64,000 nt of DNA, taken from the NCBI RefSeq assembly GCF_040412425.1, contig NC_089781.1, positions 55,332,813 to 55,396,812 of the forward strand, written 5' to 3'. Source of the DNA: Macrobrachium rosenbergii (lineage: Eukaryota; Arthropoda; Malacostraca; Decapoda; Palaemonidae). The notes beneath the pieces were generated by a model. It made no database searches. It saw nothing but the letters and a program-made list of their open reading frames with translations, and was not told the DNA's origin. This document shows, in pieces, positions 44,771 through 57,478 of this stretch; position 1 is the first letter of the stretch, and each line of letters begins with the position of its first letter. A program made the position numbers and the translations under genes.

Positions 44771-46085
44771 CTCTTTCAAAGTTACAAGAACAGTAGTTTC
44801 TGTAATTCAATACCATGCAATGGTTGTCAACAACTGAGGAAGAAGGGAAGGGGAAAATTCGTAGACGGAAGATTAAAAGAATTATAGGTCCCAATGTTCA
44901 GTTGAATCCACAGTAAAGAGAGTAGGCATAAGAGAGCATACTCTCCCTGCAGTAGATCTCTAAGCCAACCACCTTGCCAAGGGGTTGGGATCAAGGGGAA
45001 TGGGCCAAGAAAGTACACATTCTGCATACTAACAGAAACTTCCAGTTGCCCTTCCCGACAGGAGCTAACGCCAAACTGAGAGACTCCAATGAAAAGGGAG
45101 TAAAATGAACAAACTTGCTGAGACTGGAAACATCCAATACTGGCCTTCAATTGGAATGGGAGCCTTGATCACCTTGAAAGAGCTTGCTGCAGCAAAAGAA
45201 CTTGGGGGCAGTTTGGTTTGATATTCCACACACAACCATCATGTGGTAATGGCTGCAAGCACAGGACACCAGTGGGAAGACTTCATAGCTTATTCTCTCT
45301 TCCTTTAATTCAAAACATCTTTGGCAATGGCCTTAAACACTTTGGGGTTAAGGAGACAATGATGAGATGTGCCAAAAGCAGCTACTGAACGTTGGGCTGG
45401 AACTACTCAAGTTAAATATGAAAACTACTCCTGTTACTTTAAAATTGAGTTGTAAAAAAACATAGGACTCTCCTCCCTAAGCTTTGGAAATAGGTTACCA
45501 AGCAACACTGACCCTTCAGGACTAACATTTATATAATTATTATTATTATTATCATTCCTATTATATTTCTTTTTAACCTGGTACAGTAAACAAGTAGTTG
45601 TGCTAGGAACGACAAACTGACTTCATAAGTACTTCTGCCTAACTATTAGGCCAATTACCTTGCCAATTAGAGCTCTTAGCTCCATAAAGCAACTTGAAAA
45701 TCTTGCACCTTGAATAGAAAAGGTTGAAAATCTGACATCATATCTTTATCATAACAGCTTCATTACTACCCTAAAACAATTCACCTTATATCTCAATATT
45801 TTTTTGTATTTTTATCAATTAACTATTAATTCATTAACTTATCTTTTTTTATTTTCTAAAAAATAACTAATCTCTTCTTTCTGTATTTCCTGTTATCTTC
45901 TATAACTACTTTCCAATGAACAAAATATTCTTTGGAGGCTTGAATTTCCATATGAATAGGGTTTACCTTCTGACTACTACTAATAATAATAATAATGTGG
46001 AAAATGATGCAGTGGCATTCAGAGAACCAAATTTCAGGGATAACTTTTTGAGATTGCCTCAAAACACGCCTGAACAGAATTAGAC
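44771..46085. other. AT-rich spacer, nothing recognised
   Basis: No splice-flanked coding block, motif or terminal repeat was seen. Open frames here are short and compositionally biased. Confidence 0.4.
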
Positions 46086-46089
46086 AGCT

Positions 46090-46390
46090 TTAACTTCTTA
46101 CACATTTTAGAATAGAAGAGAATATAGAATTTAGGCCAGAGGCCAAATCACTGAGACCTACAAGGTCATTCAACACCAAAACGGAAATTAACCGTAAAAA
46201 GGTTTGAAACATGACAGGAGGGAAACCTCACAGCTGCACTATGAATCTATTGTTAGGAGAGGGTGGAAAGTAAGATGGAAGAGAATATGTACAGAGGTAC
46301 AGTAAAAAGAATGAAAGGGGTTGCAGCTAGGGGCCAAAGGGATGCCACAAAGAACCTTGTGTAATGCGTACAGTGCACTGACATATAGGT
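46090..46390 (+). repeat. Dispersed repeat of the type common in decapod transcripts
   Basis: Contains the run TTTAGGCCAGAGGCCAAATC, CAAGGTCATTCA, GAGAGGGTGGAAAGTAAGAT and GGGGTTGCAGCTAGGGGCC. I remember sequences of this form as very frequent in untranslated regions of shrimp and crab transcripts, probably a SINE-like or LINE-tail repeat. The recollection is not verified. Confidence 0.55.
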
Positions 46391-46545
46391 AGTTACAAGC
46401 ACTTTCAAAGGGGGGTCTTTGGTGCTTGAACTAATTAAATAGCCAGTTATAAGTATTTTTAGAGGGGGATACCAACTTAACGCGGATTTTCACTTAACGC
46501 AGGTAGTTGAGGTCCCTAACCCCCGTAATTATTGGAGACATGCTG
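46391..46545 (-). repeat. Fragment of the 7025-11432 Tigger family
   Basis: Contains AGCCAGTTATAAGTATTTTTAGAGGGGG, the family subterminal block, and then a variant end with TTAACGCGG and CCCCCGTAATTATTGGAGACATGCTGTA. The opposite end is missing. Confidence 0.55.
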
Positions 46546-46563
46546 TATGTGTGCATGTATGTG

Positions 46564-46567
<4 letters not shown>

Positions 46568-46640
<73 letters not shown>
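46568..46640. repeat. (TA)n microsatellite
   Basis: A nearly pure TA run with ATATACAT variants continuing to about 46660. A second TA-rich block lies at 46896-46966. Confidence 0.95.
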
Positions 46641-46645
<5 letters not shown>

Positions 46646-46893
46646 TACATATATACATATAGATGCTCTGTCCACCACCCATAAGTTCAAATTTTTTATT
46701 GTACGCCACTGCTTGGTTACTATTTTTGCAGCCACCCAAGCCGAACAGCAGCGTAGCTGACATCAATACGCCAGTTCACCATCCCAGAATCTCAAGGCTA
46801 CACAAGTGGTAAGACGTCATCTTTTGTCCTCTAATTAATTCTTGTGATTTTATTGTGAAATATCTAGTGCATCCATTATCTATCATGCATATA

Positions 46894-46951
<58 letters not shown>

Positions 46952-46966
46952 ATAATATATATATAC

Positions 46967-47995
46967 AGTGGTTCTCGTTTCGACACAACTGTTTCAGAAG
47001 AATAGAGAATTGATTTCAATGGTTCCCACTAATTTACATCTAACCTCAACACACTGTTCAGAGTTGGCCAATTTACCTTATTGTGAAGCTTTCATGCTTT
47101 AAATGCATACAATAAAATGTCAATAGCAGATCGAAGCTGCAGTAGTTAGTTGGCAGCTATAGCACTTCCAGAATGTACAGTGGCACGCTGATAAAAACTG
47201 TGGTTAATGATAATACAATATCATTACAATTAATAAAACAATACAGTCAGTTTAATGTACAGAAGCCCGTTATAAATAAGAAAACGTTTGCAGTTACGCC
47301 GGTATCGCAGTCAGGCAAGCGCCGAGTAAAACAGTCCCGGTGGCGTATCGCTGCACAATATAAACATTGTGTAATGCTCATCATATTGTTTGCGGTAATT
47401 TCATTCGCAGTTCAGCCGCGCGAATGTGCGCAAGAACGCCACAACAACGTTCAGTTGCGCGTATTACGAACATGTTTACAAACATCATATGTTTCGCCGA
47501 TCGGTCGATCGTGCCGTGATTCTCGTTTAATAGTTTGAATCACGCAAAGTCAGTATTCTCGCGTCGAACTGACGAATGAAGCTGGTATCGTCGAGATCGG
47601 GTTCATCAGCATATATATAACCTCACAATGGGATTATGGGAAGATCACCGCTGGTAGTGATTGTCCATTGCGAGCATTAGCGCCCATGATTTACGGGCAG
47701 CGCCAGCGCCGTGGGCACAATCACGACATGCGAAAGATTCACATTATGAAATAAACCGATGACACATGTACAAAACCTCGCAGGTTCCATTCCTGGCTGC
47801 AACGACAACCTAAAATCGCCACTAACCGAAAAATTGGCGTATAATAGCACTGTCTCGGTTAGCGGGCGCCGATAACTGCGATCAGCGCCAACTGGTTATC
47901 ACGAAAAATCTGGTTATCGCCGTCACAGACGCGCCAAAACCAGATTGCCGTAACCGAGGCCGATAACCGTGGGACTGCCTGTAGCAGTAAACTCT
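46967..47995. repeat. Region between two orphan transposon-like ends
   Basis: After a TA run, CAGTGGTTCTCGTTTCGACA looks like a Tigger-type terminus (TA then CAGTG). At 47.82-47.99 kb the sequence repeats GGTTATCGCC-type words and ends GGGACTGCCTGTA, whose reverse complement TACAGGCAGTCCCACGG is another known terminal style. The two ends differ, so they belong to different elements. The interior includes a 121-residue open frame (47173-47538) rich in basic residues with no catalytic motif. Confidence 0.4.
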
Positions 47996-48069
47996 CGACA
48001 TTTGTGTACTCAAGATCACAGACCATTTCATACTTTTCTTTCAGGAATAGCGACTTCGCCATTCACATT

Positions 48070-48280
48070 TTCACCGAGAATATTCTCATTAAAATTACGA
48101 CATATTTTCATGATTAACGCACTTTTGTAATAAAACTATTAAACACTGGCATATTTTTAGTGTTTTTTCTTGTGTTTGAACTATCAAAACAGACAGCTTA
48201 TGTTTAGAGGGGTTTTATATTCAATGCGCTTAGTTATTTCAGCGTTGCGTACATCCTCACGAATACGGGTGTTTACGTAT
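48070..48280 (-). repeat. Degenerate copy of the 36845 MITE family
   Basis: In the orientation opposite to 36845-37198 one can follow ATATTTTCATGATTAA, CACTTTTGTAATAAAACT, TTTTTTCTTGTGTTTGAACTATCAAAA and the end CACGAATACGGGTGTTTACGTA. Many changes and small gaps are present. Confidence 0.6.
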
Positions 48281-48954
48281 TATTACTATCTTCAGCCTGT
48301 TCATGAATACCTGTACCTATGTGAAGAAGCCGACAGCCAGTCGGAAACAGCTGAGTTACGGTTGCAGTGCTCACAGCAACCTTTACAGCTCATGTTGCAG
48401 TTTTACGGTAGTACTACAGTAGTAACATTTGTGACAACATACACTATTTTCATTAAAAACCAGTATTGCTCTTGGTGGTAATGTTTAGAAAATTATCGCA
48501 GCATTATCAGATGTTTAGACAGTAATGAACGAAATTTATTAAAACTACTAGTTATTGCTGGTTATCTTCATATAAATACTCCGTTCGCCACGAAACCAAC
48601 TTTATCTATGCGATGGCCAGCCGACAAACAATCATTAAAGTTTACAGCCTCTGATTACAGTTCCTACTCCAAATAATTGAAGGCTTCTTAACTTATGGAC
48701 GGAATTCATATATGACAGGGCGATGGATGGGAATCTCACAGAGTAACATATTTTGCACTGCATTGTTTACAGGAAAGATGGAGAAGCGCCAGGGATCATG
48801 TCGATTTATGGCACCAGTTTAGCTTGCACAGAGCACATCGTCAGTATGCCTTGAGATACTACAGGTGTACACGCCTGCAGCAGGATGCCTTATTTATTTG
48901 CTCACGAATATATCTGAGGATCGCTGTTGGTCTTGTGATCTTGTCTTTACAGGT

Positions 48955-49325
48955 ATGTCCGCTATAGGTTTTCTTGAGTATGTCAGCTATAATTGTAATT
49001 TTCTTGAGTACTTTCTTGAGCATGTCAGTTATAATTGTATTTCGAGTATGTCGTTATAATTGTAATTTTCCTTCAGAGTATGTCAGTTACATCAGAGTTT
49101 TTCTCGAGCATGTCGCTATACTGTACTTCGAGCAAACGCTATACTGTAATTTTCGAGATGTCAGTTGTTCGTAATTTTCTTGAGCGTCACTGTACTCGAG
49201 CATGTCATGTTATAATTGTACTTTCTTTGAGTATAAACAATATAATTGTAATTTTCTTGAGTATGTCAGCTGCACTGTACCTTCCGAGCATGCTCAAGCG
49301 TAATTGCGATTTTCAAAACAAGTTA
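48955..49325. repeat. Minisatellite, about 30-bp unit, roughly 11 to 12 copies
   Basis: The unit approximates GAGTATGTCAGCTATAATTGTAATTTTCTT. Copies vary strongly in length (about 25-35) and sequence: GAGCATGTCAGTTATAATTG, GAGTATGTCGTTATAATTG, GAGCATGTCGCTATACTG. Short open frames across it are products of the repeat. Confidence 0.85.
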
Positions 49326-49369
49326 TAATTTCCGTCAAGAAATAGAAAACAGGTGTAATTCTCATTTCA

Positions 49370-49480
49370 TGTTTCAGATTTCGTGGTTTGCGGAAATTAT
49401 CTCACACATTTTCACTTAGAAATACTAATTACCGTATTTTCACAAATGCACTTTGCATAAAACTTAAAATACTAGGTACT
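49370..49480 (-). repeat. Second degenerate MITE fragment
   Basis: ACTAATTACCGTATTTTCAC and TGCACTTTGCATAAAACTTAAAATACT match the middle of the 36845 family in reverse orientation. No terminus is left. Confidence 0.5.
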
Positions 49481-52400
49481 CAGTATTGCCTGTGCCAGCA
49501 ATACTTTCTGTATTGAATATTCATAAGTCAATTTGTGAACTCCAGAATGATATTAATAATTACCATATTAATAATTACTTACTGCGTATGTGAGCAAACA
49601 GCATTTATAGTAAAGTCAGGCCAATACATATGCATATACGGTGACTAATACCTAGCAGTCAGTTATATTCAGACATGTGCTTCCAGCATGTGTTTTTTGG
49701 TCTCAACCCCGAGTCATAAGAGATATTCGTGAGCAAGATTTTTGTATATTTTTTTTGTTTTGCAAGTTTGAACTATAACAGGCAGTTCTGCAGCGCCGAA
49801 AGGGTTTTGTCGCCGGTTTTAGTTATCAGCATGATCCCCGAATGTTGTGTTTCGCTTTCATATACCCACAAAAAAGTTGTTTATCTCCCTCATCCCAGAA
49901 ATTCGCAATACTTACAACAAATACCAGACGCCACGATTTTTGTTTAGTCTGCATGATTAGCAGTGAGCTGTAATTATAACTTTTACAAAATAAAATAATA
50001 TTAGAAACATGTGTTACTTAAAATTAACATACTTTTTACGAGCGTTTCAGAAAGAGGTTCAATACAACTCGCTTCCCATGGAGCGTAGGCCTTTAGACTG
50101 CTTGCCCCAAAGAATAAATTAATGCAATAAGATTTGGACAGAGGAAAATCTATTTCGAGATCACTCGTACATGTTATCTAATTTCAGGTATAACAATGCC
50201 AGATATGTCAGAGAAAAAGAGCTAGAAAGCTGTTGTTACTTCAGTCGAAGTTGTTTTCAGGAAGACGCCGCAAGAAAGCGCGTCAACATTATCACGGAAT
50301 ATATCGGAAGATCTCCTTCTCAGAGCTGCGAGTCGCTACAGCCTCCCACATCAACACCAGACTGCTTATCACAGACACCAGATTTGGCATGTGCAAGTAG
50401 GGAAGTACACAAAGCAGGTCACAGACACGCACCTTCTCTCAGAAATGATTTTTTCCTTCAAACAAAACTTTCTGAGTCCAGTCCCGCGTCAGCCGGGTGA
50501 AATAGTGACAGAGAATTACGTTACACGTAATAACAAGGAAAAAGTAATTCGAAAATGCAAAATTTCAACTAAAATACTTAATCATAATCTCTTTTCATGT
50601 AAGCAAAGAATAGCTGTACCAAGGTATACAGCTCAGTATATCAAAATCCACACAGAAACAGTGGGAGGTCCTCGGCATGACTGGGAAACTGCACCTTAAA
50701 TACAGTAGGTGAAACACGAATGTGCACAGGACAAGTAAACACACCTAATACTATACACGAACTTAGCTAAACACGCAAGAGACAAGACACGAAAATTAAT
50801 ATGTACACATATTCCAGTACGTGAGCCGTGCTAAAACAGTCCAGCACCTGCAAGAGAAACAATTATGGCATGTCAGAGTCATACTTTTCCATCAGTAGAC
50901 TACAAGATACAGTCAATATAGGCCAGGCAGCGAGGCATAACAAATCAGGAATAAGCAGAAGTGGGTCAGGCAGGCGGCTGGGAAAAGCGACACGATGGGA
51001 GATATTACCTCGTTGGCTGTAGAATATTACTTTAGCTTATTTAAATATGGCTGCTACTAGTGTCAACACTAGTTTCAGATAACTCGAAAAGTCCATATTA
51101 CGAATAGAAGTATAAATCGCTCTATCATGAATCTTTGTCCGAATTCCGCTGGCCTGTCACGAAACACAGGCCTGCTGCTCATAGCTGCTCAGAGGCAAAG
51201 AGTGTCATCTTTCTCCCCAAAAGAGGACTCCGTGAGTTCTTAAAAGGTAAGACGTCCGGACATGTTACTGGTCATGAGGAGCGGGGCACCACCTTCCATG
51301 AGATCATCAGTCCCAGGGGTTCGTTTAGCTGTAATGAAAGGAGATCTTCAGATGGTGAGCCAACAAAACCATCACCTCTAGCGAGAGCCTATTGCAGCTC
51401 TATCCCGAGTTAAGCCAATGTCTTCTCACGACTGATAAGAAAGCAATGAGTTATCCAATCCCGATGCTATGCGATCGTCATTGAGAACACGCATCATCGT
51501 GATCATGATACTGGTTCAGAGCATTTCTGGGGATGGATGAGAGCCTGTAAGTGTCGAGCAGTCGCGAAGAAATACTTTTCATGTCGATTTCGACTGTAGT
51601 AATAGTGGCGGGAGTTGTACTTTCAAACAGTTCAAAGAAGGAACTTCCTAATAGTCGCCATGAGCCTTGCTTCAGATGCTTTCAGAAGAGTGTTACTTGA
51701 TCAAGCCGAGTCATACCGTTCAAGAGCAGCACCCTTTATCTCGATTCTGCAGAGTGCTGACAGGTCAATGTTCGCTTCCTTTTAAGCCAAGCATTTTATA
51801 AAGTCCATAAATTAGCATTCAAATTTCCGAGAGTTTATCATGTCTGGTTTCCAGCGTCGCATCGCTTGGGAATCGTAAGATCCCTGGTCTCAGTTCCCGA
51901 GCGCAGGGAACTGGCTCAGCCTTCGTGCCGCGTTGACAGGCCGGCCGACTTTCGAACGTCCCGAGCTTGCACAGCAGCAATTTCATTGAGGGAACAGAGC
52001 AACAGCCCTCCAATTATGTCACGGTACCAGGCGACGCCGAGGTTCAGTAATAGGAAGCTTGAAGCAGCCGCTGCTAACAGTATCCGTTTCGCGCCTCGGA
52101 CCCGCGCACCATTTGAAAGACTCACATGCTCAGATCAATTATCTTCAACGGGTAAACCGACACCGGCCACACGCCTGCATCCGCCAGATGGGCGGCCGAC
52201 AGTGCCAGTCGCCAGGAGAAGATAGCAACCATTACTTCGGTTTACTTCCCATTCGACTGAGTCGCGCCTTCGCCGATGCACGAATCAATATCGCTGCTTC
52301 AGCCCAATCAAAGCCCGATATGAACTGCCAGCGATTTTCTTCTCAGAGCCGTAGCACAATCGCAGCCTCCAGGCAGGAACCGCGCCGAAACACAGGGATC

Positions 52401-55400
52401 ACGCTCCCTGTACTTCTTTGCGAACATCCTCCCGTCGCCAGGGGAAAGCGCTCGCGATATCCAGGTCAGGCTGAGTTTAATCGCCAGACAAAATACCGAT
52501 CGTGACCAAGTCGCGAGTCCATCTCTTTAAGACACCGAGGGGATGAGAGCATCTGTACCTCGAGCTGACATTTGCCCGACCGCCACACTTCGTTTGCACC
52601 TTAATTCTGGTTGTTAGCAGTTCAATACTGAGGCAAATTGAAGACTCAGACTCTTTCTGGGGATCAGCGGATGTCGATGGATTTTTGAGAACTTCTGCGA
52701 TGCCTGGGAGTGCTGGAGAGATAACGCAGGTGACAGATCCCACTGAGACTGTTGCTGAAATGACTCGAGTCAGGCGGACTTCCTGTTCAGCTGAAACTCC
52801 AAGCACTCCAGAAACTGATGACCATGACGGCCTCTGACACTCCCCAGTCAGCTGGTGCCCAAACTAATCGCCAGGCACTGCCAGACACCCGGGACTCCGA
52901 GCCGCTGCACTGAATGCACCGCCAGCTTGGTGAGCCTCTGCGCACGTTCAGACCAAAGGGATTTATCCCGAGAGCAGCTGATTCCTGTTCTGAACCGAGA
53001 GAAGTTCCCCACATCGGAGTCGTGATATCGTCTCCGAAAGATCGACAGGCAGGCCTCAATTTAGTAGAGTCCACACTGAGCTGTCGGTAGCTAATGCACC
53101 CTGTCACATTTACGCAGAGATTTCCAGATCGCCGACAGCACCAGACTTTGCCGATCGAGTCGCTGGGAACAGTAATGTCTCCGCCCTTGCCAGCCTTGCA
53201 TTGCTCGCTTGTTGAGTTGTTTCGCCGCATCCTGCAGACAGGGCACAGAACTGGGACATTAATGGCCAGGTGTCTAAGGTCGAAGGTTCATTGTCCCCGA
53301 ATACAGGCGCATCGGCCTGCGTTTCAGTGGAGGGAGCGGTTTATTTTCTCACGTTCAGGTTCTCTCTGGGTGGTCTTTCATGGGGCTTTGCCTCTTCCTT
53401 CTTCAGGCTCTATTGATGTCGCGGAAACCCACGCCAGTTGTATGCTGGTGAAGAGGAGCGCCGGTTGGACCAACACGTTAGGGTGTATTTGAGGCGCAGA
53501 CTGCCACGTCGGTATCACCATCGCTTTCACCATGCCGCTTGTTCTCCTTTCAGCTAAAGGATCATTCGTCTTGCATATAGCGACGCACCAGCAGAGCCGC
53601 AGATCGATTGGCCTCGCGTAAAGCTCCAGTCATATCAAGAACTCCGCTCAGGGAAGAGGTTAGTCCCCAGATCAGCTTAACGAGCTAGTGCTCGGCGACG
53701 AGCATCGGCATGATCTCTGCAGTTCGGTTGCAATGAACTGAGCAAAGTCCGCACGGAGTCGAGCGACCAGAACCCGAAAAGGCTCGCCTGAGAAGACGGC
53801 AAAGCTTTGCAGTCGAGCTCATGATCGCTGTTCCAGTCCGTGGGTTCAAACCGCCAATGACTCTGGGAGCCGCTCACCAACAGGGCGGAAGCGCAGAGGT
53901 CCAGCTTCCCACAGTGATACGTTCACCAGAACTCATTACTTCGAATACAGGCGCAGAATTGTTCTCACTGCAAGGGATTATCGTTATACCGGAATGCAGC
54001 CAGAGCAACTTCGTTCAGCGCAGCGCGGAAGGTCTTCTCTCAGGGCGCAACACGCACTGCCTCGAGCGTCAACTGCGCTGCCGCCACCGCCAGAGCGCGA
54101 GGAAACGACTGAGCTAGACGATGATTGTCTCCTAGGAACCTGTTCGATCAACTACACGGCCCGATAGCAAGATCGGGGAAGAACTCACTGTCGCCCGCGT
54201 CTTATCTCTCTAACTGTAAGTTTGTCATCATATTGGATGGCCGAGTGCTTAGTCGTCATAGTCATATCCAGCGGAACCACAGCGTCGATACATTACCGTG
54301 AAAATCGAGTGGGCGAGTTACGTTCGTTAGCATAAGCCATCACAACTCGGCAACTTATCAGTGATTTTTCAAACCCAGAGTTCAGGTCCTTGTAAATTAG
54401 CATAGTGGGCCCGTACAAAAGAGTAAGCCGGCTTAGGAGGGCTTGTTTCTTTGCAGTTTTTCATCAGCGCTGTCGAGTAGTTCAGATTGTTCGAGGCCAT
54501 CGCCCTGAAATCTAAGTTTTCTATCGGGAAGCGGGCTATTTCGGAGTCGAGACTGCAGCCCTTTCGCCTTCATGAAGCCTTCTCAACTTTCAATCTCGGG
54601 GGATAGACGAAGCTTCATCATCATGAGGAAGACTCACAAAACTCGCAATGAAGATAACGACAGCAGTGGGAGTCACCATTTTGCCTCAATGCTTCGGTCT
54701 GCCTCGCACGTTCCAGGCCAGATTCGCTGCTATCCTCGGAGACCGCATATAGATACTTTGGGTAATCCGATTTGCTGGATGATTGGCGGCAAGATCTGGC
54801 CGCGTCGCCACCGCGCGCCGTAAAGTCCTCACTATCACCTGAGCGCAAACCCTCACAAATCATCGGGTAAACAACAGAAACAACACAACAGCGCAAGTCC
54901 GCATGCGTCGCAGGGTTGTTGAAGGGAGGCACACCAAGCCATTGAAGTAATAACAGCCCGTAAGCACAAAGCGCCGCAAGCGTCGAAACCGTTCATCAAT
55001 CACCCGCGAGTAGTCCCCATGATAAACTGGGCCAATAAGTTTAAATGCACAGAAAGGGAAGGCAAGGTTTCAGACTTCTAGACCGAATGAGTAGAAACCG
55101 CCGCCAGAAGAACGTATGATGTTCTCTCGGCAGATCGACTCATCGCGATATAAGATAAACAGAGCGAACCCCGTAGACAAACGACTATCTGTACCACGAG
55201 TAATAAAAACAAAATAAAATTAAATAACGTATATACATATCAATAATAACAGTTTACAGAATACTTCGAGATCGAGGTTCGTTTACGATGTACTTTCATA
55301 TTGGCCGAAAACAAGACGGTGTTTCGATCAGAATAAAGACGGAGTAATTACATTTTCACTTATTTGTACGCAGCTCGACGGGAGATTTAGAGGTGGGACA

Positions 55401-55439
55401 GTGATTTGAACATCGTCAGAATAGCACCATTGGTCTCAC
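49481..55439. other. Unresolved block, CpG-rich from about 50.2 kb, no gene recognised
   Basis: From about 51.8 kb the composition turns GC- and CpG-rich, unlike the rest of the window, and returns to AT-rich near 55.2 kb. Open frames reach 148 residues but none shows a motif I trust. On the minus strand near 53.06-52.86 kb a TTTGGTCTGAACGTGCGCAGAGG segment and short coding-like pieces recall RNase H-region sequence of DIRS or gypsy elements. CGAATACAGGCGCA occurs at about 53.30 and 53.94 kb, hinting at a degenerate repeat of about 640 bases. A heavily decayed retroelement or noisy consensus are both possible. Confidence 0.4.
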
Positions 55440-56000
55440 ACAAAGCTGGGACGGCGGGGAGGGAGCCAACCCTCTACCAACAGGAGTGAGTCCCTGAACT
55501 CGGAGAAACGCCATTCAGCTACCCGCATCGAGTCGCAAGGCTGGGGGGTGGAGGGAGGGTGGAGCAGGGAGAGAAGGGCTACCCGGAAGGAACAGGAGAC
55601 AGGGAGAAACATGTCACCCGCTCAACTGCATCCTTCCTCCAAATGAATCCTGGAAGGGTAGCTCATCTAGGAGCTACGCGCAACCCGAAGCCCGATTCTT
55701 CCTAGGCGAAGTTTAAAATGGGCCTAACCTAGTATAGGTTAGGAAAAAGAGGAAGGAGTGCAAAAGGGAAGAGGAAGCAAATAGGAGAGAAATTTTGTTT
55801 GAGAGCCAAATCGACTCCAGAAGGGGGTAAAAGCATGACTAGCCCAGAGGAAACACACCTAAAGAACTCTATCTCCAAATGGAGGAAGAGAACTAAGGGG
55901 CTCACTTCTACCCACCGAAAAACGACAATCGAGGAAACAGCAACCAAAACCTCAACCTGACCCTCCGCACTCCAGGGCAGACCACAAACATTATCACATA
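55440..56000. other. Purine-rich non-coding block
   Basis: G- and A-rich on the plus strand (GGGGGGTGGAGGGAGGGTGG at 55544), then CCTAACCTAGTATAGGTTAGG, a short palindrome. Texture is like 1.0-1.7 kb. No gene. The minus-strand open frame 55947-55729 is hydrophobic low-complexity. Confidence 0.5.
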
Positions 56001-56769
56001 AACACTGTGGTCAACATAAACATTGTAGCGTAGTTTGCCAGATGGCATTGGGAGCTGCTGCTACCAATTGTGTAAATACAAAAATTAAAATACTAAAATA
56101 AATAATATACTAAAGGGTCAGAGAGTTAATTATTCAAGCATAAATACAGTCTACTTTCGACCAAAACAAAGAAACTATTTGACGGGCATCACTTAATAAA
56201 GGTTAATATGTTGATGAATACTGCAGTCCATGAGGGTTATCATATGAAACCACTGTGAAAACTAGCGTTGAGTGGTCTATTTGTGAGACACTCAAATCAA
56301 AAGAACAGAAGAAGTCGCCGTTACACATGGACGCCAAAACATAATAAGATCTCAATATTTACAGGCCACAGAATAAAAATGTCTGATAAACAGAATAAAT
56401 TCCACAAGAAGATAATCTCAGAGAGCTGAAAAGAACAATGTCATCGCAGTACGAAAATAACATGAAAGCACACAAAGAATGTGAAGTTGGCGTCGCCCGG
56501 CGGCGAGTTGAACGCTCATCGCCTTCCGGTTTTGATAAGTGACTTTCAGCAGATTTCGCAGATTTCATCAATTTTCTTGTCGACGCCTTTCCCAGAAGAG
56601 CCGACCGGGGGTGGTAACCAGCTTTCTCGAAAGTTTTTCTGAAATATATTGTTGGCAGCTGTATCGAATATCGCCGACACGACCGACCAGAAAATATGTT
56701 ATCAAGTATTCGCCGTAAGCCAACGACATTGCTATCTCGCCGGCAAACAGCCCGCACAACACGCCATTT

Positions 56770-57478
56770 TGCATGTGGAAATGTTGAACATCATTTGCAA
56801 CACCATGCAGCTACCGATTTGACTTATTTCTCCCAGTTGGTCGCTGACGCCTAGATGACTCTCACTTTTTTTCGCACGCCATGCCAGAGAGCCAACACAA
56901 AGCTACGCCGCTCAATGCAATGTCACAAAGAGGAGAAGATAAAATTAGTGAGATAAATCAGTTCTGGGATACTTCCAGGTACTGGGATACGTAGCATAGA
57001 TGACGATGAGCTTTCTAGTTCTCGAATTTTCCATGACGAGACAGTTGAAGAAACAAACTTTTCTTTCATTAATGAAGTGAAGATTTGCAGAAATACATGT
57101 CTTCAGTTGAGGATAAAGAGAATCATTAGAATTTTTTGAGAATAACAGATTTGCAAATAAGCTTAGATACCAGAATATTTACTCATTACCCACAGTACAT
57201 AGATGGATTGTGTGGCCTCGTTGAGATTAATATTTAAAAGAATAATAGTGCATGTAGCGTACAACACTTCTTTCATTCAGTATTTGTAGTTCATGAAATA
57301 AATAGTAGTAGTAATAGTTTTATCCTATCATTTAATAAAAATCCTACTTGGTCCACAGCACATTTTAATTATAAGCATAAAACAATATTAACTTCTAGCA
57401 ACTGAATATTTAGTGATATGCTGACCGCAAAGAAAGGCGATCTGCATGTTAGTTACACCGGGGACGCTAACAGGTTAA
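56770..57478 (-). repeat. TTAA-ended dispersed element, inverted copy
   Basis: It ends in the reverse complement of TTAACCTGTTAGCGTCCCCGG near 57478. The plus strand shows MSQRGEDKISEINQFWD, then DDDELSSSR, then DETVEETNFSF in shifting frames, suggesting the remains of an acidic N-terminal region. TTAA edges and an acidic N-terminus would fit a piggyBac-like element; the superfamily is uncertain. Confidence 0.5.

Noticed and set aside
46494..46988. Short Tyr-Ile frames on both strands
   Set aside because: Same cause: TA/CA microsatellites.
49035..49328. Open frames with repeated SMSAIIVIF-like words
   Set aside because: They are produced by the 30-bp minisatellite.
51866..53492. Several 100-148-residue frames on both strands in the CpG-rich block
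   Set aside because: GC-rich DNA gives long chance frames. None has conserved motifs, signal peptide or splice context that I could defend.
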